Of a stretch of DNA of 64,000 nt, positions 26,360-35,760 are shown piece after piece (position 1 is the first letter of the stretch; every line of letters begins with the position of its first letter). Source of the DNA: Planctomycetaceae bacterium (GTDB lineage Bacteria; Planctomycetota; Planctomycetia; Pirellulales; Pirellulaceae); NCBI GenBank assembly GCA_016794985.1, contig JAEUIQ010000007.1, forward strand, positions 62,001 through 126,000, written 5' to 3'. Made by a program: the position numbers and the translations under genes. The notes beneath the pieces are model-generated. The model saw only the letters and a list, made by a program, of their open reading frames with translations. It did not search any database and was not told the DNA's origin.

Positions 26360-27031
26360 ATGGCCAAACCACTTACCGATCATTTTTCTGAAGCTCTTTA
26401 CCAACAGGGCGTCATTCCTGTGATTGTGTTGGAGCAAGTCGCGGACGCCGTTCCATTGGCGGAAGCTTTAGGAGCTGGCGATCTTTCGGTACTGGAAATC
26501 ACGCTCCGTAGTAGCGTCGGACTCGAATGCATCCAAACCATTGCGAAATACAACCGTTGGATGGTTGGAGCTGGGACGGTGCTTAACCGCGACGATGCTC
26601 GGAGGGCAATCGATAGCGGTGCCCAGTTTGTCGTTTCGCCAGGGCTGGATGATGGCACGGTCCAGTATTGCCAAGATCGCAACATTCCGATCGTGCCAGG
26701 TGTTTGCACTCCATCCGAGGCCCAACGCGCCATTCACATGGGCCTCCGGTTAGTCAAGTTTTTCCCGGCGGAAGCGTTTGGCGGTGTTGCGACACTGAAA
26801 GCCCTACGCGGACCATTTCCAAACTTGAAGTTCGTTCCGACCGGTGGAATTGGACTTGAAACCTTGGATGCCTATTTGGAATTGCCGAATGTCTTGGCGG
26901 TTGGCGGCAGTTGGATGGTCGCCCGAGCGCTGCTAGAATCGAAGAACTTTTCTCAGATTACTCAATTGGCTCACTTTGCGCGGGATCGTGTCAAAAACCT
27001 ACGACACGAAGGATTGGGCAATTTAGGTTGA
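26360..27031 (+). CDS. eda: KDPG/KHG aldolase
   Basis: This 223-residue class I aldolase has the catalytic Glu46 in VLEITLRS and the Schiff-base Lys133 in LVKFFPAEAFGG, at nearly the same positions as E. coli Eda (Glu45, Lys133). GAGTVLN and VPGVCTPSEA are also conserved. It splits 2-keto-3-deoxy-6-phosphogluconate into pyruvate and glyceraldehyde-3-phosphate, and may also act on 4-hydroxy-2-oxoglutarate. The start at 26360 (MAKPLTDH) is preferred to an ATG 39 bp upstream. No Entner-Doudoroff dehydratase is nearby; the gene lies 98 bp after the protease gene. Confidence 0.93.
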   Translation: MAKPLTDHFSEALYQQGVIPVIVLEQVADAVPLAEALGAGDLSVLEITLRSSVGLECIQTIAKYNRWMVGAGTVLNRDDARRAIDSGAQFVVSPGLDDGTVQYCQDRNIPIVPGVCTPSEAQRAIHMGLRLVKFFPAEAFGGVATLKALRGPFPNLKFVPTGGIGLETLDAYLELPNVLAVGGSWMVARALLESKNFSQITQLAHFARDRVKNLRHEGLGNLG

Positions 27032-27086
27032 AGTTAACGATGGCATCATCCGATACCAGTACCGGGGTTGTATTGCTATTTCGCTG

Positions 27087-27791
27087 GTGTCCGCAATGGA
27101 AACAACGCTCCATCGTCAGCTCAAAACCTTGTATGCCGCTCCTGGTGATCAGATCGAGCACGAATTAGGGGTGTACCGGATCGACGTTGCCAAAACCGAC
27201 CGACTGGTGGAAGTGCAACATTCGAGTCTCAACGCCATCCGCAACAAAGTGCGTGCCCTGTTGGTGAACCATCGCGTTACGGTGGTCAAGCCACTGGTCA
27301 TGAAAAAACGAATTGTTCGTTTGAATCGCAAAGGTGGGCAGGTTGTCAGTCGACGGTGGAGCCCAAAGCAAGGGCATCTCTCTGAACTTTTCGACGAACT
27401 GATTTATTTTCGCGAGTTGTTTCCCAATCCCAATCTGACGGTCGAGGTTCCGTTGGTTCAAATTGAAGAGTGGCGCTTTCAGGGGCATGGGCGGAAATGG
27501 CGAACCAGAATAAACGACCATCAGGTGCAAGACCAACTTCTTTTGGGTGTTGACCAAACGATCAGGCTTCGTAACGCGGTGGACCTTTGGCAAATTGTAG
27601 CTCGGCCAGCCGAACGCCAGTTTTCGACACAAGATCTAGCCCAGCATTGGTCAGTTCCTCGATTTCGTGCACAGAAGATTGCCTACACGTTGCAGCATTG
27701 CCAAGCACTTGAGCGAATTGGAAAATCCGGGAATTCCTGGATTTACAAGGTCGCTCGCGGATCCACGGCAGGCTTAAGGGCTGTAGGGTGA
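27087..27791 (+). CDS. Unrecognised protein with a possible PD-(D/E)XK-like motif and C-terminal winged helix
   Basis: This 234-residue protein starts at GTG 27087 or ATG 27096. I do not recognise the family. The N-terminal part reads IEHELGVYRIDV then RLVEVQHSS: Glu24, Asp33, Glu42 and Gln44 are spaced like the acidic residues of PD-(D/E)XK nucleases with an ExQ variant. The next ~100 residues are basic. Residues ~185-228 (STQDLAQHWSVPRFRAQKIAYTL, then ALERIGKSGNSWIYKV) resemble a winged-helix domain. The stop overlaps the birA start (GTGA), so the two may be co-translated. The nuclease and DNA-binding readings are inference from motifs. Confidence 0.7.
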   Translation: MSAMETTLHRQLKTLYAAPGDQIEHELGVYRIDVAKTDRLVEVQHSSLNAIRNKVRALLVNHRVTVVKPLVMKKRIVRLNRKGGQVVSRRWSPKQGHLSELFDELIYFRELFPNPNLTVEVPLVQIEEWRFQGHGRKWRTRINDHQVQDQLLLGVDQTIRLRNAVDLWQIVARPAERQFSTQDLAQHWSVPRFRAQKIAYTLQHCQALERIGKSGNSWIYKVARGSTAGLRAVG

Positions 27792-28669
27792 ACGGCACTG
27801 GGCATTCGGTGGATTGGCATTCGGTGGATTGGCGAGCGTTAGGAATCGTCCGGCATCTGCATTTTTCTGAGGTCGCTTCGACGAATGATGAAGGTCGCCA
27901 AGCTGCCGTCCTTCCTAGCTATTCTGAGGATTTCCCATTACTAATCACCTGCGACCGACAAACGAGTGGAAGAGGTCGGAGTGGACGAAGTTGGTGGCAG
28001 GGTGAAGGCGGGTTGGCGTTCTCGATCGTTACTTCCGGTCGCTTGTTTGGACTTCCCGCGACCGCTAATTTGAATCAACTCACGAGCCAACTATCGATTT
28101 GGACCGCGATATGTCTGCAAGGAACGGCTGCCAGTTATCTTCCGTTGCAGGCATGTCGAGTCAAATGGCCGAACGATCTCATGATCGACAATCGCAAAAA
28201 CGCGGGCATCTTGATCGAAGCGGTCCCCGGAAAAACTTCCCTCGCCGTCGTCGGTATTGGCGTGAACATCAACAATCCGGTCCACAGTGCGGCAGTGTTA
28301 GCCAATGTCGAGGCTTTTAGTTGGTCGGAGACTGGTGGCCGATTCGACTTGCCCTTCGTGGTGAGTGAATTCTTGAGACGTTGGCTGCCGGTCGCCAACG
28401 CGCCTCCGACCATGCCCGAACTCATTCGCCGTTACCGCGAAGTCGACTGGTTGCATGACCGCAGCATTGAAGTTCATGCGAATGGAGCATGGAGGTCTAC
28501 TCCGAACGGTCAAGTCGAGGTTGTCGCTAACTCCGAACCGACTGAGTCTCCCAGCATTTACCAAGGGAAATACTCAGGGCTTACGGCCGATGGTTTCTTG
28601 CAACTCACCGACGTGAAGGGCGTTGCGTGGGTTTTTCCGAGTGCCGAGCGAGTCCGCGCGTTGTCTTGA
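27788..28669 (+). CDS. birA: Biotin--[acetyl-CoA-carboxylase] ligase
   Basis: This 293-residue protein has the biotinyl-AMP loop GRGRSGRSW at residues 61-69 and the KWPNDLM motif with Lys126, both diagnostic of biotin protein ligases. It lacks the N-terminal DNA-binding domain of E. coli BirA, so it is the non-repressor type. A small C-terminal domain (VEVVANS to WVFPSAERVRAL) caps it. It starts with GTG overlapping the stop of the preceding gene. A perfect tandem 15-bp repeat at 27803-27832 duplicates HSVDW in the N-terminus, a likely slippage product that keeps the frame. Confidence 0.92.
   Translation: MNGTGHSVDWHSVDWRALGIVRHLHFSEVASTNDEGRQAAVLPSYSEDFPLLITCDRQTSGRGRSGRSWWQGEGGLAFSIVTSGRLFGLPATANLNQLTSQLSIWTAICLQGTAASYLPLQACRVKWPNDLMIDNRKNAGILIEAVPGKTSLAVVGIGVNINNPVHSAAVLANVEAFSWSETGGRFDLPFVVSEFLRRWLPVANAPPTMPELIRRYREVDWLHDRSIEVHANGAWRSTPNGQVEVVANSEPTESPSIYQGKYSGLTADGFLQLTDVKGVAWVFPSAERVRALS
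27803..27832. repeat. Tandem 15-bp direct repeat inside birA
   Basis: Two adjacent copies of CATTCGGTGGATTGG lie at 27803-27817 and 27818-27832. They encode HSVDW twice in frame near the birA start, probably from replication slippage. Confidence 0.9.
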
Positions 28670-28740
28670 TTTTGCTGGGATGATGGGCCAAGATATCTAG
28701 CTGGGTGCCCAACATCTGAATTCAAACAAAGAAAGCCGCA

Positions 28741-29055
28741 ATGGACCACGGCCCCAATGAGCATCAAGCGGAAGATCCTCGAATAATTGTACGACAGCAG
28801 CGACGCGGTCTGCTTTTGTTCGCAATTTATGCGACGGTCTATCTCCTGTACATTTTATGTTGTATTGGCTCGCCACAGACGCTGGAAGCGACCTATTTGT
28901 TTGGCATTGCCAACTCGGTCACCTTTGGATTTGGTCTGATCTCTTTGGCGATCCTGATTGCTTTGGTTTACGGCTTGATCTGCCGCGAGCCTCGATCGAC
29001 GGTGCGTTCGTTGGAGCATCATGGCGGGGCCAAGTCCGATGGGGGCGTCCGATGA
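28741..29055 (+). CDS. DUF485-family small membrane protein (YjcH-like)
   Basis: This 104-residue protein has two hydrophobic segments (GLLLFAIYATVYLLYILCC and SVTFGFGLISLAILIALVY) after a polar N-terminus, the layout of DUF485/YjcH proteins. Such proteins are encoded directly upstream of ActP/MctP-type sodium:solute symporters and are thought to assist them. The stop overlaps the symporter start as ATGA (29052-29055), indicating translational coupling. Confidence 0.85.
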   Translation: MDHGPNEHQAEDPRIIVRQQRRGLLLFAIYATVYLLYILCCIGSPQTLEATYLFGIANSVTFGFGLISLAILIALVYGLICREPRSTVRSLEHHGGAKSDGGVR

Positions 29056-30791
29056 TTTACGAAGTGAACTACACCGCGGTCACCTTGTTTACCTTGATCG
29101 TTGGTTTGACCTTGTGGTTGAGTGTTTATCTAGCCAAAAGTGCTACGAGTGCATCCGGATTTTTTGCGGCCAGCGGAGGAATTCACTGGTTTGTAAATGG
29201 AGTTGCGTTTGCGGGCGACTATCTTTCAGCTGCCTCGTTTTTGGGCATTTGCGGGATGATCGCCTTTTATGGGTACGATGGTTTCCTGTACTCGATTGGG
29301 TATTTGGCAGGTTGGATCGTGGCACTTTTGGTCGTGGCCGAACCATTGAAACGTCGTGGCAAATACACGTTTGCTGATGCGTTGGACGCGGCCTTTCATT
29401 CGCGGGCCATTCGGTTGTCCGCTTCGATTAGTACTTTAGTCGTGTCGGTGTTCTATTTGATCCCTCAAATGGTGGGAGCAGGAGTTTTGGTTCAACCATT
29501 GTTTGGCTTGCCGCATTGGGTCGGGGTTTCAATGGTCGGGGCCGTGGTGGTGGCGATTGTGATGACCGCCGGAATGGTCAGTACGACTTATGTCCAATTT
29601 CTTAAGGGCGGTCTGCTGGTATTCTTCTCGTTGATCCTGACGATCCTGATTTTGCAACGAGGCTTCACCGTCGTTCCGGAACAAGAAAGGGCAATACGTC
29701 TGGCTGATCAAGTTGTGGAAAAAACACCGGATGGTCGCAAGTTGATCAATGGATTACCGCAAGGCAAGGGCGCTGGGGAAACCGATTTGCGCCCTGTCGG
29801 TGAGGTGCTCGAGTTGCCGGGCGGCGTGGCGGCAACCGGGCCGGTTGGTCCGCTCGAGTTTTTTCGAGTCCTGCAAGGCAGCACGATCGCCCAATGGCGT
29901 AGCAAGAAAGAGGGTGAAAAAACGATTTACTCTGCCGTGGCAACACCGGGTCGAGAAATCCTTCGACCAGGTAATCACCCGGCATTCAAAGGGGTGCGCA
30001 GTGAAAAGTGGGCCGATCGCTTGAATTTCATTTCGTTGATGTTGGCTCTGTTCTGTGGAACGGCTGCCCTGCCGCATATCTTGATTCGTTACTATACCGT
30101 AAAGGATCAAGCGAGTGCTCGGAAAAGCACCATTGTGGGCATCGCGACCATTGGTTTTTTTTACATTTTGACTTTGTATCTTGGTGTTGGTGCCATGATT
30201 AGTGGCGCGATGGATGTCACGGATAGCAACATGGCCGCGCCACTCTTGGCACGCAGTTTTAGTAATCTGCTGTTTGCGTTGATTTCAGCGGTGGCTTTTA
30301 CTACGGTCCTTGGTACCGTGAGTGGTTTGATCATTGCTGCCAGTGGTGCGGTGGCCCATGATCTCGTTCAAATTTTCACCGGCCAGCCATTGGCCGATCA
30401 AGCAAAAATCAAAGTGGCCAAATTCTCCGCGTTGGTGGTAGGTCTCATTGCAATCGGGTTGGGCATCGCTTTCCAGAAGATGAACGTCAATTATTTAGTC
30501 GGTTGGGCGTTTAGTGTTGCTGCCTCGGCGAATTTGCCGGCGCTTGTCATGGCTCTGTTTTGGAATCGGGCTACATGGCAGGGAATCACCGCCTCGATTT
30601 TGGTGGGAATGTCGTCGGCACTCGTGTGGATTTTATTGAGTGGCGAGACATTTGAAAATGTGTATGGGTTGAAGGCCAGCGATAGCTATATTCCGTTCAG
30701 CCAGCCGGGAATCGTCACGATTCCGCTCGCGTTCATCACCTTAATCGTGGTATCCTTGCTGACACCTTCTCGACGAAGTAACGCGATGTGA
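29052..30791 (+). CDS. Sodium:solute symporter (ActP/MctP-like)
   Basis: This 579-residue SSS-family transporter starts MIYEVNYTAV. It has thirteen or so hydrophobic segments, the family stretch ASGFFAASGGIHWFVNGVAFAGDYLSAASFLG split over TM1-2, and GTAALPHILIRYYTV. Actual homologues take up acetate or other short carboxylates with sodium. Compared with ActP there is a longer soluble loop of ~120 residues between TM segments (about residues 200-320). The pairing with DUF485 supports ActP/MctP-like identity; the substrate remains open. The stop overlaps an upstream GTG of the sialidase-like frame. Confidence 0.88.
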   Translation: MIYEVNYTAVTLFTLIVGLTLWLSVYLAKSATSASGFFAASGGIHWFVNGVAFAGDYLSAASFLGICGMIAFYGYDGFLYSIGYLAGWIVALLVVAEPLKRRGKYTFADALDAAFHSRAIRLSASISTLVVSVFYLIPQMVGAGVLVQPLFGLPHWVGVSMVGAVVVAIVMTAGMVSTTYVQFLKGGLLVFFSLILTILILQRGFTVVPEQERAIRLADQVVEKTPDGRKLINGLPQGKGAGETDLRPVGEVLELPGGVAATGPVGPLEFFRVLQGSTIAQWRSKKEGEKTIYSAVATPGREILRPGNHPAFKGVRSEKWADRLNFISLMLALFCGTAALPHILIRYYTVKDQASARKSTIVGIATIGFFYILTLYLGVGAMISGAMDVTDSNMAAPLLARSFSNLLFALISAVAFTTVLGTVSGLIIAASGAVAHDLVQIFTGQPLADQAKIKVAKFSALVVGLIAIGLGIAFQKMNVNYLVGWAFSVAASANLPALVMALFWNRATWQGITASILVGMSSALVWILLSGETFENVYGLKASDSYIPFSQPGIVTIPLAFITLIVVSLLTPSRRSNAM

Positions 30792-30832
30792 TCACGAAAC
30801 GATTTGTATTACCTGTTGCAGAAAGGCGAACA

Positions 30833-32227
30833 ATGCACTCCTGTTTTCATTTCGCAACTCACCGTTGGATTCTTCATAGTGTCTGTTTCGTCGTTACCAT
30901 CTGGTCGCTCGGCGGCAACCTGACTACGACGACCGCGCAGCATTCACAAACTTATCGACGGTTCGAAGTGATTGATGATGGCGATCGTATTTCCTCTTTG
31001 AAAGTAACTCCCGAAGATGCGGTACCACCTTGGGCCCGCGATGTCGAGCATGCGAAGTACCAATGGTCACAACAGGTCAACGAGCATCCACACTTCGAGG
31101 TTCCGTTGGTATTTGTCAAGCCGCCGGTTGATCCTGATCAACCATTTGGCGACCATAATCATCAACCTTCGATCACGTGGCTGGACAATGGCGACCTTTT
31201 GGCAATTTGGTATTCGACCAGCTCGGAATCAGGAACCGAGTTGACGGTACTTGCCTCACGCCTCCGGGCCGGAAAGCAAGAGTGGGATGCCTCGAGCGAA
31301 TTCTTCAAAGCCTTTCAACGCAATATGCACGGTTCGGCGATATTTTACGATGGCCACGGTACTTTGTTTCATTTCAACGGGATGGGGCCGTTGGGAGGTC
31401 GTGGTTGGGCCAAGCTTGCTCTTTTGGTACGGACCAGTCGCGACAATGGCGTCACTTGGTCAGTGCCACAAGCGATTGGCTCGGACTACAAGGCTCGTCA
31501 TCAAGTGATCTCCGGAACGATAAAGACCTCCCAGGGGAAGTTGATCCAATGTTGTGACGCGGACCCTGGACCGAATGGCGGTACTGCGGTCCACGTGAGT
31601 CAGGACGGCGGGCTCACGTGGACGGATTGGGGACAGGATGAAGAAAAGCCAATGTTTGTGGCCGGCGGAAAGGGACGTGGAACGATTGCAGGCATCCATG
31701 CTTCCGTGGTTGAACTTCGAAATGGTCACTTGTTGGCCTTGGGGCGTGGTGATTCGATCGACGGTCGAATGCCAATGAGCATTTCGTCCGATTTTGGACA
31801 ATCATGGGAGTACCACGCCAGTGAGTTTCCGCCCATTGGTGGCGGGCAGCGTTTGATCTTGCGGCGACTAAACGAGGGTCCGCTCTTGCTGGTGTCGTTT
31901 ACATCGGGCAACCGTAACGAACCTGAGGCCGTTCCTCTGCGTTTTATCGATCAGGCCGGCCGCGAGTTCGAAGGAAACGGGATGTACGCCGCCGTGTCGT
32001 TCGATGATGGTAAGACCTGGCCGTTGCGAAAGCTATTGACACCGGGAAGCGGCCGATGGGATGGTGGGGCCCATACGAAAGAGTTCGTCGCTTCGCCAAC
32101 TCGCGCCGAACATGCTGGTTATCTTGCCGCAACGCAAACGCCGGATAACACCATTCATTTGATTAGCAGCCGATTGCATTACCGATTTAATCTGGCTTGG
32201 CTGAAGCAGGGCTTTCCCGCTCAATAG
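30833..32227 (+). CDS. Secreted sialidase-like (BNR_2) protein
   Basis: This 464-residue protein starts at ATG 30833 after AGAAAGGCG; an in-frame GTG at 30788 is less likely. It has a signal peptide (HSVCFVVTIWSLGG) and then a six-bladed propeller with Asp-box turns SRDNGVTW, SQDGGLTW, SSDFGQSW and SFDDGKTW. HNHQPSITWLDNGDLLAIWY matches the BNR_2 sialidase-related family that is frequent in planctomycetes. It is probably exported to the periplasm or surface. True sialidase activity is uncertain because the FRIP arginine motif is not clear. The 3' end overlaps the convergent BCCT gene by 41 bp. Confidence 0.85.
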   Translation: MHSCFHFATHRWILHSVCFVVTIWSLGGNLTTTTAQHSQTYRRFEVIDDGDRISSLKVTPEDAVPPWARDVEHAKYQWSQQVNEHPHFEVPLVFVKPPVDPDQPFGDHNHQPSITWLDNGDLLAIWYSTSSESGTELTVLASRLRAGKQEWDASSEFFKAFQRNMHGSAIFYDGHGTLFHFNGMGPLGGRGWAKLALLVRTSRDNGVTWSVPQAIGSDYKARHQVISGTIKTSQGKLIQCCDADPGPNGGTAVHVSQDGGLTWTDWGQDEEKPMFVAGGKGRGTIAGIHASVVELRNGHLLALGRGDSIDGRMPMSISSDFGQSWEYHASEFPPIGGGQRLILRRLNEGPLLLVSFTSGNRNEPEAVPLRFIDQAGREFEGNGMYAAVSFDDGKTWPLRKLLTPGSGRWDGGAHTKEFVASPTRAEHAGYLAATQTPDNTIHLISSRLHYRFNLAWLKQGFPAQ

Positions 32228-33767
32228 CATTGTAATGATCTGGGTTCAAGCTTACTCGAAATAGCGCAATCACGACCAACAACAGCAGACACGCGGCTGG
32301 GAATCCACCCAGATTTGAGAGAATTTTGACACCCTCGACGTCGGCGAACGAGATCATGACCCAGGCCACCGTGCCCACCAAAGTTCCCCACACAATCTTT
32401 AGCCAAGTCTTCGCTTCTGGTTGTTCTAATGTTACTCCCTTTGAACTTAAACTTGCCATGGCGGTGGTATTCGAATCGGCCGAGGTGACGAAACAAACGA
32501 ACGCGCTCAGCACATAGAAGATCACCAAGGTTTTTCCCCACTGCATATTGGATATCAAAGCGAACGAAACTGCCTCGCGACCGTCCTGATCCATGGCCAG
32601 TGACAAAGCACCGCCTTGTTTCTCCATGTGTAGAGTTGACGCTCCCCACACGGCCATCCAAGCAAATGCGAACAGGGAACTCAAGAGCAAGTTGACCACC
32701 AAGAACTCGCGAATCGTGCGACCGTATGCAATTCGGCCCAAGAAGCATGCTGTGACCGGTGTCCACGCCATCCAAACGGCCCAATAAAATATCGACCATT
32801 CAAGCGCCCAATGGTCACTTGGTCGGAGCCCTTCAAACAGCCCAATTCTGATGAACACCCACGCGAAATCGAGCAATCCCCACAGCCCAGCGAACAGGAT
32901 GGCTCCCCAAGGCCCCACCACCAAGACGAACAGACCCAAGGCGAACAACCCTTTCGCATTGATGTCCGAAAGTACTCGAATTCCTTGCATCAACCCTGTC
33001 GCACTCGAGATCACGAACGTGCAAACGATCGCGATCGAAATCAAGCCCCACACCAATGATGTACGTGGTACTCCGATGATCGAATTCAACCCACCACTGA
33101 TCGTCAAGATTCCAGTTCCCAAGGTGGCAGCCATTCCGGCGACCAAGGCATACAGGCAGATCGAGTCGATCGCCACGCCCGCCGCCAAAGATCTTCTTTC
33201 CCCAAACAATGGTACAAGCATCGACCCCAGCGAAAACGGAAGCTGCATGTTGTAGAAGGCGAAGGCAAACATGATCGACGCCACACAATAAATGGAGTAA
33301 GGGACGATCGTCCAATGCAAGAACAGAGCCGACATGGCAAATCGTTCAGCGGCAACTGTTTTCCCCGCGATTCCCAGGAATGCTGGAGGCTGTGTGTAGT
33401 GAATTAGTGGCTCGGCAGTCGACCAAAACAAAATTCCAGTCGCAATCGTTGTACATAGAGTGATCGCAAACCAATTCCAAAAGCTCATAAGTGGTTTTGC
33501 GTGGCGGCCACCCAAACGAACTTTGCCGAACCGAGAAATGCCGATCCACACACAAAGTCCCAAGGATGTCATCGCTGTCACGGTGTAAAGCCAACCGAAA
33601 TATTTCAGCAACCACGCGTTCACAAATCCGATGGCCGCTGCAAAAGCTTGCGGTTCAATCAAGTTCAACACAACAGCAGCCAACAAGAGCGAGAAGGGCG
33701 GCCAAAAGACGATCGGATTCAGTTTCGGTGTTATCTCCGAATCCAGTTTAGTTGTTGTCGTGCTCAT
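32187..33767 (-). CDS. BCCT-family transporter (betaine/choline/carnitine type)
   Basis: This 526-residue protein has twelve predicted membrane segments and the BCCT hallmarks ILFWSTAEPLIHYTQPP and IFYWAVWMAWTPVTACFLGRIAYGRTIREFL. BCCT carriers take up trimethylammonium compounds, often for osmoprotection, with sodium or protons. The start MSTTTTKLD at 33767 is preferred to upstream in-frame ATGs. The last 41 bp overlap the convergent sialidase-like gene. Substrate and coupling ion cannot be assigned from sequence. It appears to be a single-gene unit. Confidence 0.92.
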   Translation of the reverse strand: MSTTTTKLDSEITPKLNPIVFWPPFSLLLAAVVLNLIEPQAFAAAIGFVNAWLLKYFGWLYTVTAMTSLGLCVWIGISRFGKVRLGGRHAKPLMSFWNWFAITLCTTIATGILFWSTAEPLIHYTQPPAFLGIAGKTVAAERFAMSALFLHWTIVPYSIYCVASIMFAFAFYNMQLPFSLGSMLVPLFGERRSLAAGVAIDSICLYALVAGMAATLGTGILTISGGLNSIIGVPRTSLVWGLISIAIVCTFVISSATGLMQGIRVLSDINAKGLFALGLFVLVVGPWGAILFAGLWGLLDFAWVFIRIGLFEGLRPSDHWALEWSIFYWAVWMAWTPVTACFLGRIAYGRTIREFLVVNLLLSSLFAFAWMAVWGASTLHMEKQGGALSLAMDQDGREAVSFALISNMQWGKTLVIFYVLSAFVCFVTSADSNTTAMASLSSKGVTLEQPEAKTWLKIVWGTLVGTVAWVMISFADVEGVKILSNLGGFPAACLLLLVVIALFRVSLNPDHYNAIERESPASAKPD

Positions 33768-33854
33768 ACTTTTGACGACCGCCATATCCCCACATCGGTA
33801 ATGACACCACAATTAGTCACTGTCCGTCCAATGTCCGTCCAAGACAAATATGGA

Positions 33855-35759
33855 CTAGGATTGCGACAATTGCTCCAATTCTTCCCATCTTAAATACTTC
33901 GCGTCGACTTGAGCTTGCAACTGGGCCAATTCGTTTGTCAACTTTGCGACTTCGGCGTGTGGTTTCTGAAAAAAGTCGGGCAATTCCATCTGCCGGTGTC
34001 GTTCTTTAATGGCGGACTCCAATTCCTGAATCTGTTGCGGGATTTTCTCTAGTTCAAGGCGTTCCGCGTACTTCAGTTTTCGACCCGAGTTTGACTCTTT
34101 AGGACTCAGGCTTGCTTGAACGTCTTCGCCGTTCGCAGGCGTTGCGCGATCTGGCGACTGGACCTTTTCCCGAGCCGTCGCTTCAACTTTCGTTTTATGG
34201 CCTTTAACATCGCGTGCTTTGGAAATGGTTTGATTGGCTTTTTGTCGTTGCCAGTCTTCGTACCCACCATCATATTCAAACACGCCTTCTGGCTCGAATA
34301 CGATCGTCCCGGTGACGACGTGATCCAAGAAAGTTCGATCGTGACTGACCATCAATACCGTCCCAGGGTATTCGACCAAACGGGCTTCCAAGATCTCCAA
34401 AGTCTCCAAGTCCAAGTCATTGGTGGGTTCGTCCAATACGATCACATTGGCCGGCTTCGCGAAAAGTTTCGCCAGCAGGACTCGATTTCTTTCACCACCG
34501 GAAAGGTATTTGATCTGCGTCCGTGACCGATCGGCGCTAAACAAGAAGTCTGCTAGGTACCCAATGATATGGCGCGAACGACCGCCAATCATAATGTTTT
34601 CATAACCTTCACCGACGTTTTCTTGTACCGTTTGTTCGGGATCCAAATGCTCGCGGAGTTGATCGAAATAGGCAATTTGAAGATTAGTGCCCAATCGCAC
34701 ATTGCCTGACGACGGCTGGAGTTTCCCCAGGATTACCTTCAAAAGCGTGGACTTGCCCGCACCGTTTGGTCCAATGATGCCGATCTTTTCACCCCGACTA
34801 ATCATGGTCGAGAAGTTTTCGAAGATTTTGGAGCCCGCGTACTCAAACGAAACGTTCTTTAGAGACACGACCAATTGTCCGCTGCGGAGTCCTGAATCAA
34901 TTTGCAGGTCGACCTTGCCGACTCGGTTTCGTCGCTCTTGACGTTCTCGTCTCATTTCCACTAGGGCACGGACACGACCCATGTTTCGCGTTCGTCGCGC
35001 CTTAATTCCTTGGCGAATCCAGGCTTCTTCCTCGGCCAAACGTTTGTCAAACAGGGCGTTCTGTTTCTCCTCCGCCTCTAAAGCTGCTTCCTTGCGTTCC
35101 AGGAAGGTCGCGTAGTCGCATTGCCAATCAAAGAGTCGGCCACGATCGAGTTCCAAAATCCGAGTCGCTAAGTTTTGCAAGAAAGTTCGGTCGTGGGTCA
35201 CAAAAATCAATGTGCCGGACCAACGCGACAAGAATCCCTCCAACCATGCAATCGACTCGACATCCAAATGGTTGGTTGGTTCATCCAAGAGCAGGACGTC
35301 GGGCTGTTGTGCCAGCGCGCGAGCCAAAAGTACTCGACGTTTCATCCCCGATGATAGGGACCCGAACACCGCCTCTGCCGGCAGCTGCATCCGCGAAATC
35401 ATTTGCAAAGAACGCTGTTCGACTTCCCACGCAGATAACTCTTCCGGAGCCGTTTCCTTCACAACGGCTGTATCAGCATGGCCCGGGAACCCGCCCTGAA
35501 CCATGTCCAACACGCTCACATTTTGAGCTTCGGGTACGTCTTGAACCAATCTGGCCAATCGCGTGCCACTGGCCAGTACGATCTCGCCGTGATCCGGCGC
35601 CAATTCACCCGCCAGCATCTTCAAGAGAGTCGTTTTGCCGGTGCCATTCCGCCCTAACAGACCAATCCTTTGCCCCGCTTCAATTTCACAGTTGATTTCT
35701 TCAAATAATGACGGGCCACGAAAACCAAAGTTCAAATTGCGAATGGTTATTTGCGACAT
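33855..35759 (-). CDS. uup: ABC-F family ATPase (Uup-like)
   Basis: This 634-residue protein has two ABC cassettes and no membrane segment. Walker A motifs are GLLGRNGTGKTTLL and GIIGPNGAGKSTLL, signatures FGSLSSGMKRR and IKYLSGGERNR, and Walker B LLLDEPTNHLD and IVLDEPTNDLD. A basic linker lies between them, and the C-terminus (~540-634) is a coiled coil, the Uup-type arrangement. ABC-F proteins act on ribosomes; Uup is linked to genome stability and ribosome function. The gene starts 1 bp after the stop of the lipoprotein gene, so the two are co-transcribed. Confidence 0.92.
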   Translation of the reverse strand: MSQITIRNLNFGFRGPSLFEEINCEIEAGQRIGLLGRNGTGKTTLLKMLAGELAPDHGEIVLASGTRLARLVQDVPEAQNVSVLDMVQGGFPGHADTAVVKETAPEELSAWEVEQRSLQMISRMQLPAEAVFGSLSSGMKRRVLLARALAQQPDVLLLDEPTNHLDVESIAWLEGFLSRWSGTLIFVTHDRTFLQNLATRILELDRGRLFDWQCDYATFLERKEAALEAEEKQNALFDKRLAEEEAWIRQGIKARRTRNMGRVRALVEMRRERQERRNRVGKVDLQIDSGLRSGQLVVSLKNVSFEYAGSKIFENFSTMISRGEKIGIIGPNGAGKSTLLKVILGKLQPSSGNVRLGTNLQIAYFDQLREHLDPEQTVQENVGEGYENIMIGGRSRHIIGYLADFLFSADRSRTQIKYLSGGERNRVLLAKLFAKPANVIVLDEPTNDLDLETLEILEARLVEYPGTVLMVSHDRTFLDHVVTGTIVFEPEGVFEYDGGYEDWQRQKANQTISKARDVKGHKTKVEATAREKVQSPDRATPANGEDVQASLSPKESNSGRKLKYAERLELEKIPQQIQELESAIKERHRQMELPDFFQKPHAEVAKLTNELAQLQAQVDAKYLRWEELEQLSQS

Positions 35760-35760
35760 T

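Noticed and set aside
28857..29051. Upstream extension of the symporter reading frame
   Set aside because: It overlaps the DUF485 gene in another frame; the ATGA junction at 29052 marks the real start.
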